Below are positions 8,021-17,612 of a stretch of 64,000 nucleotides of DNA, piece by piece. Under the pieces are notes generated by a model, which saw only the letters and a list, made by a program, of their open reading frames with translations, had not been told where the DNA came from and made no database searches. The translations under genes were made by a program, and so were the position numbers. Each line of letters opens with the position of its first letter. The stretch's first letter is position 1. Where the stretch lies: contig NZ_JAJKFT010000010.1 in the NCBI RefSeq assembly GCF_020966755.1, positions 2,754,720 through 2,818,719 on the forward strand, given 5' to 3'. This stretch comes from Blastopirellula sediminis (GTDB taxonomy: Bacteria > Planctomycetota > Planctomycetia > Pirellulales > Pirellulaceae).

Positions 8021-10945
8021 ATGAAAAAGCTGTTCCAGCCTGATCCGCTTCTGATTCGTCCCGTTGATCACCAACCGACCGCCGATCGCGCGCCGGATGA
8101 AATCGCCGCCGGTTCGCCGGCCTGGCTGCGTGACGATCTGGTCGAGATGTTGGGCGCCGATCAGGTCCTCTCGCGACCGATCGACCTGATCAAGTACGCC
8201 AGCGACGCGAGCCCCTATCGGTTGTTTCCGAAGGTGATCGTGCTGCCGAAGCATGTCGAAGAGGTACGGCAGATCTTCGCTTACGCCAAACGAAAAAATC
8301 TGCCGGTGACGATCCGCGCGTCGGGCTCCAGTCTGAGCGGCCAGGCGCAAGGGGATGGCATCTTGATCGAAGCGCGGCGGCATTGGGCCGGGTGGACGAT
8401 CGAAGAAGAAGGACGACGCTTGCGGGTACGCCCCGGCACGGTTCTCTTCCGCGCGAATCTCGCCTTGGCGCCGTATGGCTATCGCTTGGGACCTGATCCG
8501 GCGAGCGGCAGCGTCTGCACGATCGGCGGCGTGGTGGCGAACAACTCGAGCGGCATGTGCTGCGGCACGGCTCAGAATTCGTACCAGACGATTGAGTCCC
8601 TTACGTTCCTGCTGCCAAGCGGCCATTTGATCGACACGGCGTCGCCGACCGCTGCGGAAGATTTTGCTGCTGCGGCGCCTGAGCTGTGCGCGGGGCTGTT
8701 GGAAATCAAGCAAGAAATCGAAGCGGACGCTCCGCTGGTCGAACGGATCCGCCGCAAGTTCAGCATCAAGAACACGACCGGCTATCACATGGAGGCGTTT
8801 CTCGACGCCGATACTCCTCTGGAGATCTTCCGGCGGCTCTTGATCGGTTCCGAAGGGACGCTGGCGTTTCTCTCCGAAGCGGTCTTCCGGACGGTGCCGG
8901 ACGACAAGCATCGCCTGACGGCGTTTCTGATCTTTCCCGACATGTATGCGGCGGCTGCGGCGGTGGCGCCGTTTGTCGAAGCCGGGGCTGCCGCGGTTGA
9001 GCTAACTGATCGAGCGTCGCTTCGTTCGGTCGAAGGGAAGCCGGGCGTGCCAGATCGTTGGCGGGAATTGGGAGAATCGGCGACCGGCTTGCTGGTCGAG
9101 TTTCGCGAAAGTACCGCCGAGCGTCGTGACGCCGCACTGTCTGCCGCCAATCGCGTGCTCGAAAAATTGAGTTTGGTCGAGCCGGCCGAGTTTACGACCG
9201 ATCGCAAACTGGCGGCTCATTTCTGGAGCGTGCGGAACGGGTTGTTGCCGTCGGTCGGCGGATCGCGGCCGCCGGGGACTTCGCTTATTCTGGAAGATGT
9301 CTGCTTCCCGAAAGATCGTCTGGCCGACGGTGCGATCGACCTGCAAAAGCTAATGGCCCAGCACCACTACGAAGGCTTTGTGTTCGGGCACGCATCGGCC
9401 GGCAACTTGCACTTCCTGATTACCCCCTCGCTCAACACGCAGTCGGAAGTCGATCGGTACGATGCGTTCATGGCCGACGTCGTGGCGCTGGTGGTCGACA
9501 AGTACGACGGTTCGCTGAAAGCGGAACATGGAACGGGACGCAACGTCGCGCCGTTCGTCGTCCGCGAATGGGGACCGAAGCTGACCGGGCTGATGTGGAA
9601 GCTGAAGCGGCTGACCGATCCGGATGGGATTCTCTCGCCGGGGGTGCTGCTGTCGGAAGACTTGATGTCGCACCTGCAGAATCTGCACACGACGCCGATT
9701 GTCGAAGACGAAGTTGATCGCTGCGTCGAATGCGGTTACTGCGAACCAGTTTGTCCGAGCCGTAACCTCTCGACCACGCCGCGGCAGCGAATCATTTTGC
9801 GACGCGAGATGATGCGGCAACCGGTTGACTCGCCGGTGACGTTGGCGCTGTTGCGAGACTATGAATACGAAGCGATAGAAACGTGCGCCGGCGACGGGGT
9901 TTGCTCGATCGCTTGTCCGGTGAACATCAACACCGGGCACTTGATGAAAGAATTTCGGCGGCAAGAGCATACGGCGACGCAGGAATACGCGGCGAAGAAG
10001 GCGGCGCAGAACTGGTCGACCGTCGAAAGCGTCACGCGCACGGCGCTGCGGGCCAATCAATGGTCGGCCGGCACATTGGGCGAGTGGCCTGCGAAAGCGC
10101 TGACCGGCGCGGCGCGAGCCGTCGTCAGCGAAGATGTCGCGCCGGCGTGGCTTCCCAACTTGCCGGCCGCGGCGAATACGAAGCTGCCGAAGACCGATCC
10201 CGAGAAGGCGACCGCCGTTTACTTCATGGCTTGCGTGAACCGGATCTTTGGCGATTATCCTGGCGCCAAGCCGGCGATGAGTCTCGCCGACGCGCTGGTT
10301 GCTGTCTCGGAACGTGCAGGGATGCCGATCTTCATTCCGAGGGACGTTTGGGGGAACTGCTGCGCGACGGTCTGGCACTCGAAGGGATACGAGCAGGGGA
10401 ATGCCTTCATGGCGAACAAGATCGTCGAGAGCCTTTGGCGATGGAGCGACGCCGGCCGCTTGCCGATCGTCTGCGACGCTTCTTCCTGCACGCTAGGGAT
10501 CGCCAGCGAAATCATCGAATACCTAAACCCGGAGAATCGGGAGCGTCATACGCAGTTGTCGCTGCTCGATTCGATCGATTGGGCGCACGACTATCTGTTG
10601 CCGCGACTGACGATCAAACAGCCGGTCGGTTCGGTCGCGATCCATCCGACCTGTGCGACGCAGCATTTGGGACTCGGCGAGAAGCTGAAAACGCTCTGCG
10701 GCGAACTCGCCAAAGAGACGGTCGTGCCGATCCATGCGACCTGCTGCGGCTTCGCCGGCGATCGAGGACTTCTCCATCCCGAACTGACGAAAAACGCGAC
10801 CGCCGAACAAGCGGCCGAACTGGAAGATCGCCAGTTCGATCGTTATCTCTCGAGCAACCGGACGTGCGAGATTGGTTTGAATCAGGCGACCGGCGCCGAT
10901 TATCGCTCGGTGATTTTCTTGTTGGAAGAATTGACGAGAGACTAA
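8021..10945 (+). CDS. FAD-linked oxidase / Fe-S protein, D-lactate dehydrogenase (Ydi J/Dld-like) type
   Basis: 974 residues combining a flavoprotein and an iron-sulfur half. Residues about 60-290 are the FAD-binding type 4 domain (PVTIRASGSSLSGQAQGDG, GGVVANNSSGMC). About 295-545 is the FAD-oxidase C domain (GHASAGNLHF, AEHGTGRNVAPF). From about 565 there is a ferredoxin pair (CVECGYCEPVCPSRN and CAGDGVCSIACP), then a CCG-type domain with GNCCATVWH and HATCCGFAGD. This layout is found in D-lactate dehydrogenases and 2-hydroxyglutarate dehydrogenases that pass electrons to the quinone pool. Which 2-hydroxy acid is used cannot be read here. It stands alone and is followed by a REP-like element at 10947. 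Confidence 0.9.
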   Translation: MKKLFQPDPLLIRPVDHQPTADRAPDEIAAGSPAWLRDDLVEMLGADQVLSRPIDLIKYASDASPYRLFPKVIVLPKHVEEVRQIFAYAKRKNLPVTIRASGSSLSGQAQGDGILIEARRHWAGWTIEEEGRRLRVRPGTVLFRANLALAPYGYRLGPDPASGSVCTIGGVVANNSSGMCCGTAQNSYQTIESLTFLLPSGHLIDTASPTAAEDFAAAAPELCAGLLEIKQEIEADAPLVERIRRKFSIKNTTGYHMEAFLDADTPLEIFRRLLIGSEGTLAFLSEAVFRTVPDDKHRLTAFLIFPDMYAAAAAVAPFVEAGAAAVELTDRASLRSVEGKPGVPDRWRELGESATGLLVEFRESTAERRDAALSAANRVLEKLSLVEPAEFTTDRKLAAHFWSVRNGLLPSVGGSRPPGTSLILEDVCFPKDRLADGAIDLQKLMAQHHYEGFVFGHASAGNLHFLITPSLNTQSEVDRYDAFMADVVALVVDKYDGSLKAEHGTGRNVAPFVVREWGPKLTGLMWKLKRLTDPDGILSPGVLLSEDLMSHLQNLHTTPIVEDEVDRCVECGYCEPVCPSRNLSTTPRQRIILRREMMRQPVDSPVTLALLRDYEYEAIETCAGDGVCSIACPVNINTGHLMKEFRRQEHTATQEYAAKKAAQNWSTVESVTRTALRANQWSAGTLGEWPAKALTGAARAVVSEDVAPAWLPNLPAAANTKLPKTDPEKATAVYFMACVNRIFGDYPGAKPAMSLADALVAVSERAGMPIFIPRDVWGNCCATVWHSKGYEQGNAFMANKIVESLWRWSDAGRLPIVCDASSCTLGIASEIIEYLNPENRERHTQLSLLDSIDWAHDYLLPRLTIKQPVGSVAIHPTCATQHLGLGEKLKTLCGELAKETVVPIHATCCGFAGDRGLLHPELTKNATAEQAAELEDRQFDRYLSSNRTCEIGLNQATGADYRSVIFLLEELTRD

Positions 10946-10946
10946 A

Positions 10947-11096
10947 CACTAGCCCGCAGCGCAAGCGAGGGAATGCGCTGGGCTAAATGACGAATGTCGA
11001 AACCAGAATGACGATAGGAAGAGGGTTCGTCATTCAAGCTTCAACATTCGTCAGGTTCTTGCGACCGCATTCCCTCGCTTGCGCTGCGGGCTAGTG
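10947..11096. repeat. REP-like element E/F: 31-bp perfect inverted repeats around a 119-to-150 bp palindromic unit
   Basis: Forward copy at 10947-10977 (CACTAGCCCGCAGCGCAAGC start) and its exact inverse at 11066-11096. Between them is a second inverted pair, TGACGAATGT near 10988 and ACATTCGTCA near 11043. It separates two convergent genes. No transposase and no target duplication were seen. Confidence 0.92.
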
Positions 11097-11106
11097 TTGG
11101 GGGCGT

Positions 11107-12564
11107 CTACGGGCGTTTTTCGACGTCGATCTTGGCGTCGTTCGCTTGAGCGGGGCCAGGGGTACTGCGACCATTGTCGATGATGCGATCGAGTTCGCCG
11201 CGTAGCTCGGCGACTTTGTCAGGCATGTCAGTCGCCAGGTTATTGGTTTCGCCGAGATCATCGCTCAAGTTGTAGAGTTGCAGCGGGAGGAGTTTGCCGG
11301 CGGCGACTTGTTTCCAGGCGGGGCCAGGTTTCGGAGCGGTCCAGCCGCCGGACCCGGGACAGCACGCCAATTTCCAGACGCCGTCGCGGATGGCGAAATA
11401 ACCGGAAATGGAATGGTGAATAACCGGCGTTCGCGGCTCGATCGCTTTCCCTTCCAACACCGGCAAAAAGCTGACGCTATCCTCGGCCGCGTTTGCCGGC
11501 AGGTCGACGTTCAACAAATCGGCGAGCGTCGACATGACATCAGTCAGGCAGACAAGTTGATCGGTGCGCGAGCCCGATTTGACGACCGCTGGCCACGATA
11601 CGAGAAACGGCACGCGATGTCCCCCGTCCCAGATGTCCGCCTTCGAGCCGCGGAGATCGCCGCTGGGAAAGTGCCCCAGTTGTTGCAACTGCGACATTTT
11701 CGAAGTTGGGGCCGACGTACCGTTGTCGGCGCTGCAGATCACCAACGTGTTGTCATAGAGGCCATTGGCTTTCAGCGCGTCGATCACCTGGCCGAACGCA
11801 TCGTCGGTTTGCATCACGAAATCGGCATGTTCGTTGAGCCCGCTCTTGCCTTTCCATTGGTCGCTGGGGACCACGGGGCTATGGGGCGAACTCCAGGGAA
11901 TGTAGAGGAAGAAGGGCACCGTTTGATCCTTGCGGCTTCGGACGAACTCGACTGCCGTTTGCGCCAAGCGAGGGAGCATCTCGACCGGCTTGATCGTCGC
12001 GGTAACTTGATCGTTATCAATCCAGGTTTCGATTTGTCGCGCGTGGTGAAAACCATGGAACTCATCGAAGCCGCCCCGATCAATCGGACCATGCGTGACG
12101 CGGGCGCCGACCGGAACGGCGTCTTCTATTTTTTTGCCGTCAAACAACATGCCGAGATGCCATTTGCCGATGATCGCCGTGTGGTAACCTTGTAGGTGCA
12201 GCAGCTTTGCCACCGTCAGGCGATCGGCCGCGATCAACGACTCGCCTCCGGTGAGAACGCCTGATTGCAGACGTGTACGAAACGCATACCGCCCCGTCAT
12301 CAGACCGTAGCGGGTTGGCGTGCAGACCGACGAACCGCTATGAGCGTCGGTGAAGATCATCCCGCTCGCTGCGATTGCGTCGAGTCGCGGAGTCGGAATC
12401 TTGCCGCGAGTCGGATTCAGGCATTGCAATTCGCCAAATCCAAGATCGTCCGCCAGCATGACGACGATATTGGGACGAAGCAGCGCAGACTCTTCGGCGG
12501 CCAGAGGCGTTGCCAGCGCCGTCAGGCAAAACGCCGTCAATACTTTCCAAGTGGGGCGATTCAT
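11107..12564 (-). CDS. Secreted sulfatase (arylsulfatase family)
   Basis: 485 residues with a signal peptide (MNRPTWKVLTAFCLTALATP). The sulfatase signature SSVCTPTRYGLMTGRY starts at residue 78; Cys81 in C-T-P-T-R is the residue converted to formylglycine. Metal-site residues are visible in MLADDLGFGE (Asp39-Asp40) and CSADNGTSAP. The C-terminal part carries the usual HSISGYFAIRDGVWKL. Sulfatases are very numerous in planctomycetes and release sulfate from algal polysaccharides; the substrate is unknown here. No sulfatase-maturating enzyme is in the window. A REP-like element follows the stop codon. Confidence 0.95.
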   Translation of the reverse strand: MNRPTWKVLTAFCLTALATPLAAEESALLRPNIVVMLADDLGFGELQCLNPTRGKIPTPRLDAIAASGMIFTDAHSGSSVCTPTRYGLMTGRYAFRTRLQSGVLTGGESLIAADRLTVAKLLHLQGYHTAIIGKWHLGMLFDGKKIEDAVPVGARVTHGPIDRGGFDEFHGFHHARQIETWIDNDQVTATIKPVEMLPRLAQTAVEFVRSRKDQTVPFFLYIPWSSPHSPVVPSDQWKGKSGLNEHADFVMQTDDAFGQVIDALKANGLYDNTLVICSADNGTSAPTSKMSQLQQLGHFPSGDLRGSKADIWDGGHRVPFLVSWPAVVKSGSRTDQLVCLTDVMSTLADLLNVDLPANAAEDSVSFLPVLEGKAIEPRTPVIHHSISGYFAIRDGVWKLACCPGSGGWTAPKPGPAWKQVAAGKLLPLQLYNLSDDLGETNNLATDMPDKVAELRGELDRIIDNGRSTPGPAQANDAKIDVEKRP

Positions 12565-12689
12565 GAGCGCGTTGGTCCAAGCGGTTCGGGGCGTTGTTGG
12601 GTTTCCCCCCAGCCTACTCGCTACGTCCGCAGAAAGAAATTGTGCGGCGTCGTTTCCGGCGCCCGAAAACTTGTCGCGCGGGCCGTCGC

Positions 12690-13580
12690 TTACGCGAAGT
12701 CGGGGCCGACGATGATCTTTTGGGCCTGGGGCAGGGTAGTGAATGTGAACTCGTGTCCGACGACCATCTCGCCATCAACGGAGAACTCGAACTCCTGTTC
12801 GCTGCGGAGGCGAATCTTGCTCGCTTGACGATGGAAGACCGACGGGTGCTCCAGGTAGGCGCCTTGCAGGAAGCTGGCGGCGATGGAACCGAGTTCAATC
12901 AGGCTTTCCCCTTGGAGGCCGGTCACCTCCAGAAGTCCATCGTCCACTTTCGCACGTGGCGCCACTTCAACTCCGCCGCCGACCGTCCGTCCGTTGGCGA
13001 TCGTCAGCGTCCAGAGATCGATTGAAAACGGATCGGCGTCATCGAGCCACATCTGCAACTGGTACTTTTCGATCTCCGGCAGCGCTTCCAAACTGCAACG
13101 CGCATAAGCGAATGGTCCCCAGAATTGTTTTACCTCGTCGCTGACGCGCTCTTCGACTTTGCGTTGATTGCCGCCGGCGGCGACGTTGATGAACCAGCGC
13201 GATTCACCGTCATGGTCGAGCTGGATGACGTCGACGTCAGCGGTTTGACCAGCGCGAATCGCGTCAATGGCGGCGAGCGGATCGGGGGGATAGCCGAGCG
13301 AGCGGACGAAGTCGTTGCCGGTACCGAGCGGCACGACGGCCAGCGTCGGGCGAGTTTCGCCGGAGTGGAGATGGTGAATGATGCCGCTGATCCCGCCATC
13401 GCCGCCGGCGACGATCACCAGGTCTTCGTCGGCGACGTGCTCGAGACAGCGGCAGGCGTCCTCGAACGACTCCGTTTCATGAAACGAGTCGCCGGCCAGG
13501 GCGATCAACTCGGCTTTCGCTTCGGCGGCAGCGGCGCCTTGGCGAGCGTTGCGATTCCAGATGACGACGTAGCGGCGCAT
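12690..13580 (-). CDS. Diacylglycerol/sphingosine kinase family lipid kinase
   Basis: 296 residues, close to YegS/DagK-like lipid kinases. The N-terminal catalytic domain starts YVVIWNRNARQGAAAAEA and contains VAGGDGGISGIIHHL and the GTGNDFVRSLG motif that binds ATP and the lipid. The C-terminal beta domain carries VGGGVEVAPRAKVDDGLLEV and the closing EFSVDGEMV. It probably phosphorylates a lipid alcohol at the inner membrane. The ATG at 13580 has AGGAAG seven bases upstream. A hairpin at 13591-13623 separates it from the upstream gene on the same strand. Confidence 0.9.
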   Translation of the reverse strand: MRRYVVIWNRNARQGAAAAEAKAELIALAGDSFHETESFEDACRCLEHVADEDLVIVAGGDGGISGIIHHLHSGETRPTLAVVPLGTGNDFVRSLGYPPDPLAAIDAIRAGQTADVDVIQLDHDGESRWFINVAAGGNQRKVEERVSDEVKQFWGPFAYARCSLEALPEIEKYQLQMWLDDADPFSIDLWTLTIANGRTVGGGVEVAPRAKVDDGLLEVTGLQGESLIELGSIAASFLQGAYLEHPSVFHRQASKIRLRSEQEFEFSVDGEMVVGHEFTFTTLPQAQKIIVGPDFA

Positions 13581-13590
13581 CGATACTTCC

Positions 13591-13623
13591 TAGAACGGGG
13601 AGAGAACCTTTTCCCCTGTTCTA
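13591..13623 (-). terminator. Hairpin between the large unknown gene and the lipid kinase gene
   Basis: TAGAACGGGGA pairs with TCCCCTGTTCTA with one bulge. It lies just upstream of the kinase ribosome binding site and after the 13739 gene. There is no long T-run, so it may be a weak terminator or a leader structure. Confidence 0.5.
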
Positions 13624-13738
13624 GAGCAGATTGGGCGCCAAACAGCGCGGCGCCGATTCTGTGCGAGAATCAGACGCCGCTATTGGTGGAAATTGATCGT
13701 CGGGCGATCGAAGTTCGGGCGAAGTGATCGCCAGACGA

Positions 13739-16333
13739 TCAATGCAAGATCTTTTGCAGAATAGCGCCGTGCCCGATGCGGACTTTCGGCTCTTCCGGCG
13801 TTTCGGCGGCGATCGCTTGCTTGGGGCTGATCGCCAGCGCAACCCAACCGTCGTACAGGGCGAGTTGCGTCAACTCGAACTGCTCCAGCCGCTTGTCGTC
13901 GGCGACTTGCGGCGGAATGATCGGAAGGGAACGTTGCTTGGAAAAGACCTTGGCGAAGACCCCACGTAGCGCGATTTGTCCGCCGAAGCCAAGCTCCGAA
14001 CCGTCGAGTTTGATCGTGCCTTCGCGGACCAACTCGGCACGCAAGCCGTTGATCTGCGGCGCGTAAGAAACGAAGACGCGGAAGTTGCGATAGACGCGTG
14101 AGCCGCTGGTGAGTTCGGCGATCGCGATCGACATTTCGACCTTGCCGTCCTGGATCCGAATCTCGATCGGGTTCTCGTCGGCGAAGACGACTTCGACCCC
14201 TTCCGGAAGTTGATCGAGCAAGGCTCCTTCGGTCGGCGGCAGACGCGATTCGATTTTGCGAACGACCTCATCGAGCGAATAGCGGCGGCCGGCCAGTTTC
14301 AATTGGCGAACGCTGTTGTTAAGGCTCGACTCGTGCAGCTGGAGACTGAGAGCGGCGTCCTCGAAAGCGACCGGACGAGGCGTGTGCGCGGCAAGTTGCA
14401 TGTCGCCGGCGATGCGGAAGCGGCCGATCAGTTGATCTTCGGTGGTGTTCATGTCGATGACGGCCGGCGAGAGCCCCATCTCACGCAGCGGATCGACTGC
14501 CAGGCTGACGAGTTTGTCTTGCCAGACGTCGACTTTGTCGTTGAGCCCGGCGTCGAGCTGCTGGATCGCGTTTTGTTCGACTTTCCGCTCGACCACATGG
14601 CGAGCTTCCAGTTGCTTCGCTTCCGATTGATTGCGAGCGACGGAGCGGACGATCGAACCGATGAGCGGCACGTCGTCGTAATCGGTACGCAGGCCGTTGA
14701 TGCCGGTCGACGTTTGGGCCGATGCGGTCGCCGGCGAAACCCAGAAGCCAAGCGGATTGACGACGAGCTGCTTCGACGCGTAGTAGTGCGAGCGACCATG
14801 GTTGAAGACGGTCACCGGGCCGGAGCTGCTCGAGGTGTTGCTATCGACCACGCCGATGACGTCCAGCTGCACGCGCCATTGATTCGGATCAGGCGAAAGT
14901 CGCAGCTTCAAATCGGTTTCGCGGCGACTGCGTCCCAGGACGCGATTTCCCAGGATGTGATCGTCGACATCTTGTTCGGCCGGCTCCATCTGCGGCAGGA
15001 GCGCGTCGAGCAGCGATGAAGTGACCGCGATGCGACAGTTGGCGTTGCGGTAGTGTCCGTTAATCCGGTCGGCCAGCTCGACCACTTCGGGGTTGTCGCT
15101 GTAGTGCAACGAGAGGCAGTAATCGGCCAGACGCGTCGCGTCGTCGGAGGTCAGGGTCGATTCAAATCGTTCGATCTGCGAAAGGGCGGTCGCCAACGAA
15201 ACGTCTTCCGCCGCCCATTCGATCAGCTCCTGCTGGAAAGGTTCAAACGGAGCGCTAGCGAGCAGCTTTTGTTGCGCCTCGTCGAGTTCGGTCGAATTCA
15301 TCCGCTGCAGGACCTTGCGGGCCAGCTTGCGTCGTTCCAGTTCGGGATAGCCGAGCGACATCGCGTCTCGAATGTGATCGAGCATCAGAAAGTCGTTCCA
15401 GCTGAGGAGCTGACCGCCGACGCGCAGTTCTTGTTCGACGCCTGCCAGCGGAGTCGCCATCAGCTCGGGATTCAGCGACGGGCGTTTGGCGCCAACGACC
15501 GACTGAGCGCACGCATGGAGCGGACGCCAGATCGCGAGTCGTCGCTGCAGGGCGAAGCCGACTTGCAGCATATCGGTCCGCTTCCAGGAATAGCCGAGTT
15601 GTTCGGCCAGCGTGGATGCGTCGTTATGGATCACCACCAGTTCGTCGAGGATTTCGCCTGACTCGTTCGATTCGAGTGGGAGTCCTTCCAGCTTGTTCAG
15701 GGCGCCGTCGAGTCGCGCCGCCCAGGCTTCGCACTCGGGGTGAACCGCCACGCGGGCGACCAATGCTTTCAGTTGGGGCGTCGGCGGCCAGACTTCGCCC
15801 AGCGGCTTGGCAGGCGCCAGAGGCTGGGTGATGACCAGCGGGGCTCGCTGCGGCGCTTCTTCGGGGCGAACGGTCGCCGAGGCTCGCGGCAACGTCGGCA
15901 GCACCGGATCCGGCGTTTCGACGCGCGGAGCAGGCATCGCCAGCAGCGGTTCGACCGGCTGCATTTCTTCCGACGACGACGGCGACAGATCGAGCGAGAA
16001 TTGCTTTTCGACGCGGGGGGCCAATTCGGCCTCCAGCGGACGCGTGTGCGGATCGGCTAGGGTCGGTCCCATTTGGGCGACCTGGGCTGGCGGCTGGGCG
16101 AGAGTCGGTTCTCCCTCGATCCGCGTTATCGGGAAGGTCGGAGTTGGTTCTTCCTTGGCAGGGGTCGGAGCTGGGGCTGGCGCAGCCGGCTTCGCTTCCG
16201 CTAAACGTGAAGCGGAACTGGGTGCTGCGGATTGCTGCCAAAGCCAGGGAGAGGCTGCGCTGAGCCCTAGCAACAATACGCCGTACGCCCAATAGGCCGG
16301 ATGGAGGATTTGGGGATTCCGCCTAGAAGTCAC
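13739..16333 (-). CDS. Large membrane-anchored protein of unknown function
   Basis: About 864 residues. Start set at GTG 16333, which places one membrane segment (WAYGVLLLGLSAASPWLW) at residues 10-30 and avoids overlap with rsmD; GAGGG lies about ten bases upstream. Residues about 35-200 are a Pro/Ala/Glu-rich linker (for example TPAKEEPTPTFPITRIEGEP). The remaining 650 residues are mixed alpha/beta and presumably periplasmic, with several RV.L.. strand repeats near the C terminus (YRNFRVFVSYAPQINGLRAE). I recognise no catalytic motif. Such proteins are common and poorly described in Pirellulaceae; an envelope-structural role is only a guess. Confidence 0.8.
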   Translation of the reverse strand: MTSRRNPQILHPAYWAYGVLLLGLSAASPWLWQQSAAPSSASRLAEAKPAAPAPAPTPAKEEPTPTFPITRIEGEPTLAQPPAQVAQMGPTLADPHTRPLEAELAPRVEKQFSLDLSPSSSEEMQPVEPLLAMPAPRVETPDPVLPTLPRASATVRPEEAPQRAPLVITQPLAPAKPLGEVWPPTPQLKALVARVAVHPECEAWAARLDGALNKLEGLPLESNESGEILDELVVIHNDASTLAEQLGYSWKRTDMLQVGFALQRRLAIWRPLHACAQSVVGAKRPSLNPELMATPLAGVEQELRVGGQLLSWNDFLMLDHIRDAMSLGYPELERRKLARKVLQRMNSTELDEAQQKLLASAPFEPFQQELIEWAAEDVSLATALSQIERFESTLTSDDATRLADYCLSLHYSDNPEVVELADRINGHYRNANCRIAVTSSLLDALLPQMEPAEQDVDDHILGNRVLGRSRRETDLKLRLSPDPNQWRVQLDVIGVVDSNTSSSSGPVTVFNHGRSHYYASKQLVVNPLGFWVSPATASAQTSTGINGLRTDYDDVPLIGSIVRSVARNQSEAKQLEARHVVERKVEQNAIQQLDAGLNDKVDVWQDKLVSLAVDPLREMGLSPAVIDMNTTEDQLIGRFRIAGDMQLAAHTPRPVAFEDAALSLQLHESSLNNSVRQLKLAGRRYSLDEVVRKIESRLPPTEGALLDQLPEGVEVVFADENPIEIRIQDGKVEMSIAIAELTSGSRVYRNFRVFVSYAPQINGLRAELVREGTIKLDGSELGFGGQIALRGVFAKVFSKQRSLPIIPPQVADDKRLEQFELTQLALYDGWVALAISPKQAIAAETPEEPKVRIGHGAILQKILH

Positions 16334-16490
16334 CGTGGTATGACCCTCGAGAAGTGGCTTGTGCGCTGCGAGTCCGTAAAGGGACGTACCCCTAAAATCG
16401 GATTCTCCGCTCGCGTAGTGAAATCCGATTCGCGCAAACGGTACCGCGCGGCGGGCTTTTTTCACAAGCGAAGTAAACTTGCGCGCGACG

Positions 16491-17141
16491 CTAGCTGGCC
16501 AACTCGCTCCAATCGCGCAAGATTCCAACCACGGCTGGCGGATACTCGCGGACATCCCACGCTGCGGCGTGGGGGAGGCTAGCAAAGTCGAAACGCTGAT
16601 CCGACTCGACCACGAAGACGCTCTCCAGCGGCGCCGCCGCTAGCAGCGTGCTAATCAGCGTCAGCATGTCGTCCGCCTGACTGATGAACAGCTCGTAGGG
16701 CGGGCTGCAAAAGACAACCCAGGGGGTGTCGTCAAACTTGGGCAAGCGTTTCGCCCAAAAGAAGGTGTTCGCCGCGAAGAGCTGGGAACGTTCGCCCAGT
16801 CCCAGGTTATCCAGGTTTTGGCGGACGAGTCGCGAGGTCGGGATGTGACGCTCGATAAAGGTGGCGCTGACGGCGCCGCGACTGAGCGCTTCGATCCCCA
16901 GCGCGCCGGTCCCGGCGAACAGGTCGATCGCGTGCTTCCCTTTGATGGACGGCCCGACCAGGTTGAAGACCGAGGCGCGAACCCGCTCCTTCATCGGGCG
17001 AGTCACGTCTTCGCCGGAGTAAAGGAGCTTTTTGTTCTTCAGCTCGCCGCCGATGATGCGGATCGGCGCATCCAAACGGAGCTCTTTCCCGCCAGAGGCT
17101 GGCTTCGACTTTGGTTTCGGTTTCCCAGGGCGGCTTGGCAT
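16491..17141 (-). CDS. rsmD: 16S rRNA (guanine966-N2)-methyltransferase RsmD-like
   Basis: 216 residues. The N-terminal 30 residues are basic and Lys/Pro-rich. The family core follows: RIIGGELKNKKLLY, TRPMKERVRASVFN, the SAM-binding DLFAGTGALGIEALSRGA, then FIERH and the catalytic-loop equivalent VFCSPPYELF, where the usual D/N-PPY reads SPPY. RsmD methylates G966 of 16S rRNA during 30S assembly. The Ser in place of Asp before PPY is a departure that might lower activity or mark a subgroup. The gene is read away from the small membrane protein at 17237. Confidence 0.88.
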   Translation of the reverse strand: MPSRPGKPKPKSKPASGGKELRLDAPIRIIGGELKNKKLLYSGEDVTRPMKERVRASVFNLVGPSIKGKHAIDLFAGTGALGIEALSRGAVSATFIERHIPTSRLVRQNLDNLGLGERSQLFAANTFFWAKRLPKFDDTPWVVFCSPPYELFISQADDMLTLISTLLAAAPLESVFVVESDQRFDFASLPHAAAWDVREYPPAVVGILRDWSELAS

Positions 17142-17236
17142 TCGGCTACAATCAAACGCAGAGACGTCAAAACAATCCGATCAGACGACCAGAATCTGGG
17201 GCCGCCGTCAACCGGTTCCGCCCCACGGAAAACCTC

Positions 17237-17494
17237 ATGAGCGACGCCGAGCCGATCAGCGAACTGGAGAAAGAGATTCAGCGACACCGTCGCGCCCAGA
17301 TCTTGTCGGTGGCGATCGGCAATGGAGCGACGCTGCTGATGCTAATTGGGCTGATGATGCAGTGGAGCATGCTGGCGGTCGGGGGAGCGCTGACGACCGC
17401 GATTTGCTTCGTCTCGATTCTGTGGCGCGGCTGGAAGTCGGCCGCGGCGGCGAAGAAGCTCGATCAGAGCCGCCAAGAAAAAACCCCGGCCTGA
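17237..17494 (+). CDS. Small two-helix membrane protein of unknown function
   Basis: 85 residues from ATG 17237. A charged N terminus (MSDAEPISELEKEIQRHRRA) is followed by two hydrophobic helices (AIGNGATLLMLIGLMMQW and MLAVGGALTTAICFVSILW) and a basic tail. The helices form a probable hairpin in the inner membrane. A longer frame from 17111 is possible but its extra N terminus overlaps rsmD and looks non-coding. No family recognised. An inverted repeat overlaps its stop codon (17488-17523). Confidence 0.65.
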   Translation: MSDAEPISELEKEIQRHRRAQILSVAIGNGATLLMLIGLMMQWSMLAVGGALTTAICFVSILWRGWKSAAAAKKLDQSRQEKTPA

Positions 17495-17523
17495 AAGGGC
17501 GAGGCGGAACACCCTTACAGGCC
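17488..17523 (+). terminator. Hairpin overlapping the stop of the small membrane protein
   Basis: GGCCTGAAAGGG pairs with CCCTTACAGGCC across a 12-base loop; no T-run follows, so it is only a possible terminator. Confidence 0.45.
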
Positions 17524-17571
17524 ATTGGGGTCGAACTTCTGGCCCAGGCAAAGGCCGAAGTATCAGCGAAA

Positions 17572-17599
17572 GGTGAGCCTGGCCGCAGCCAGACTCACC
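17572..17599 (-). terminator. Hairpin downstream of the ammonium transporter gene
   Basis: GGTGAG-C-CTGGC-CGCA-GCCAG-A-CTCACC, just past the transporter stop codon at 17613. On the minus strand TTTCGCT follows, a weak T-run. Confidence 0.55.
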
Positions 17600-17612
17600 A
17601 TGACATTTCTCA

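Noticed and set aside
10947-11096. REP-like elements as insertion sequences
   Set aside because: Only 130-150 bp long, no transposase and no target duplications; kept as repeats, not mobile_element.
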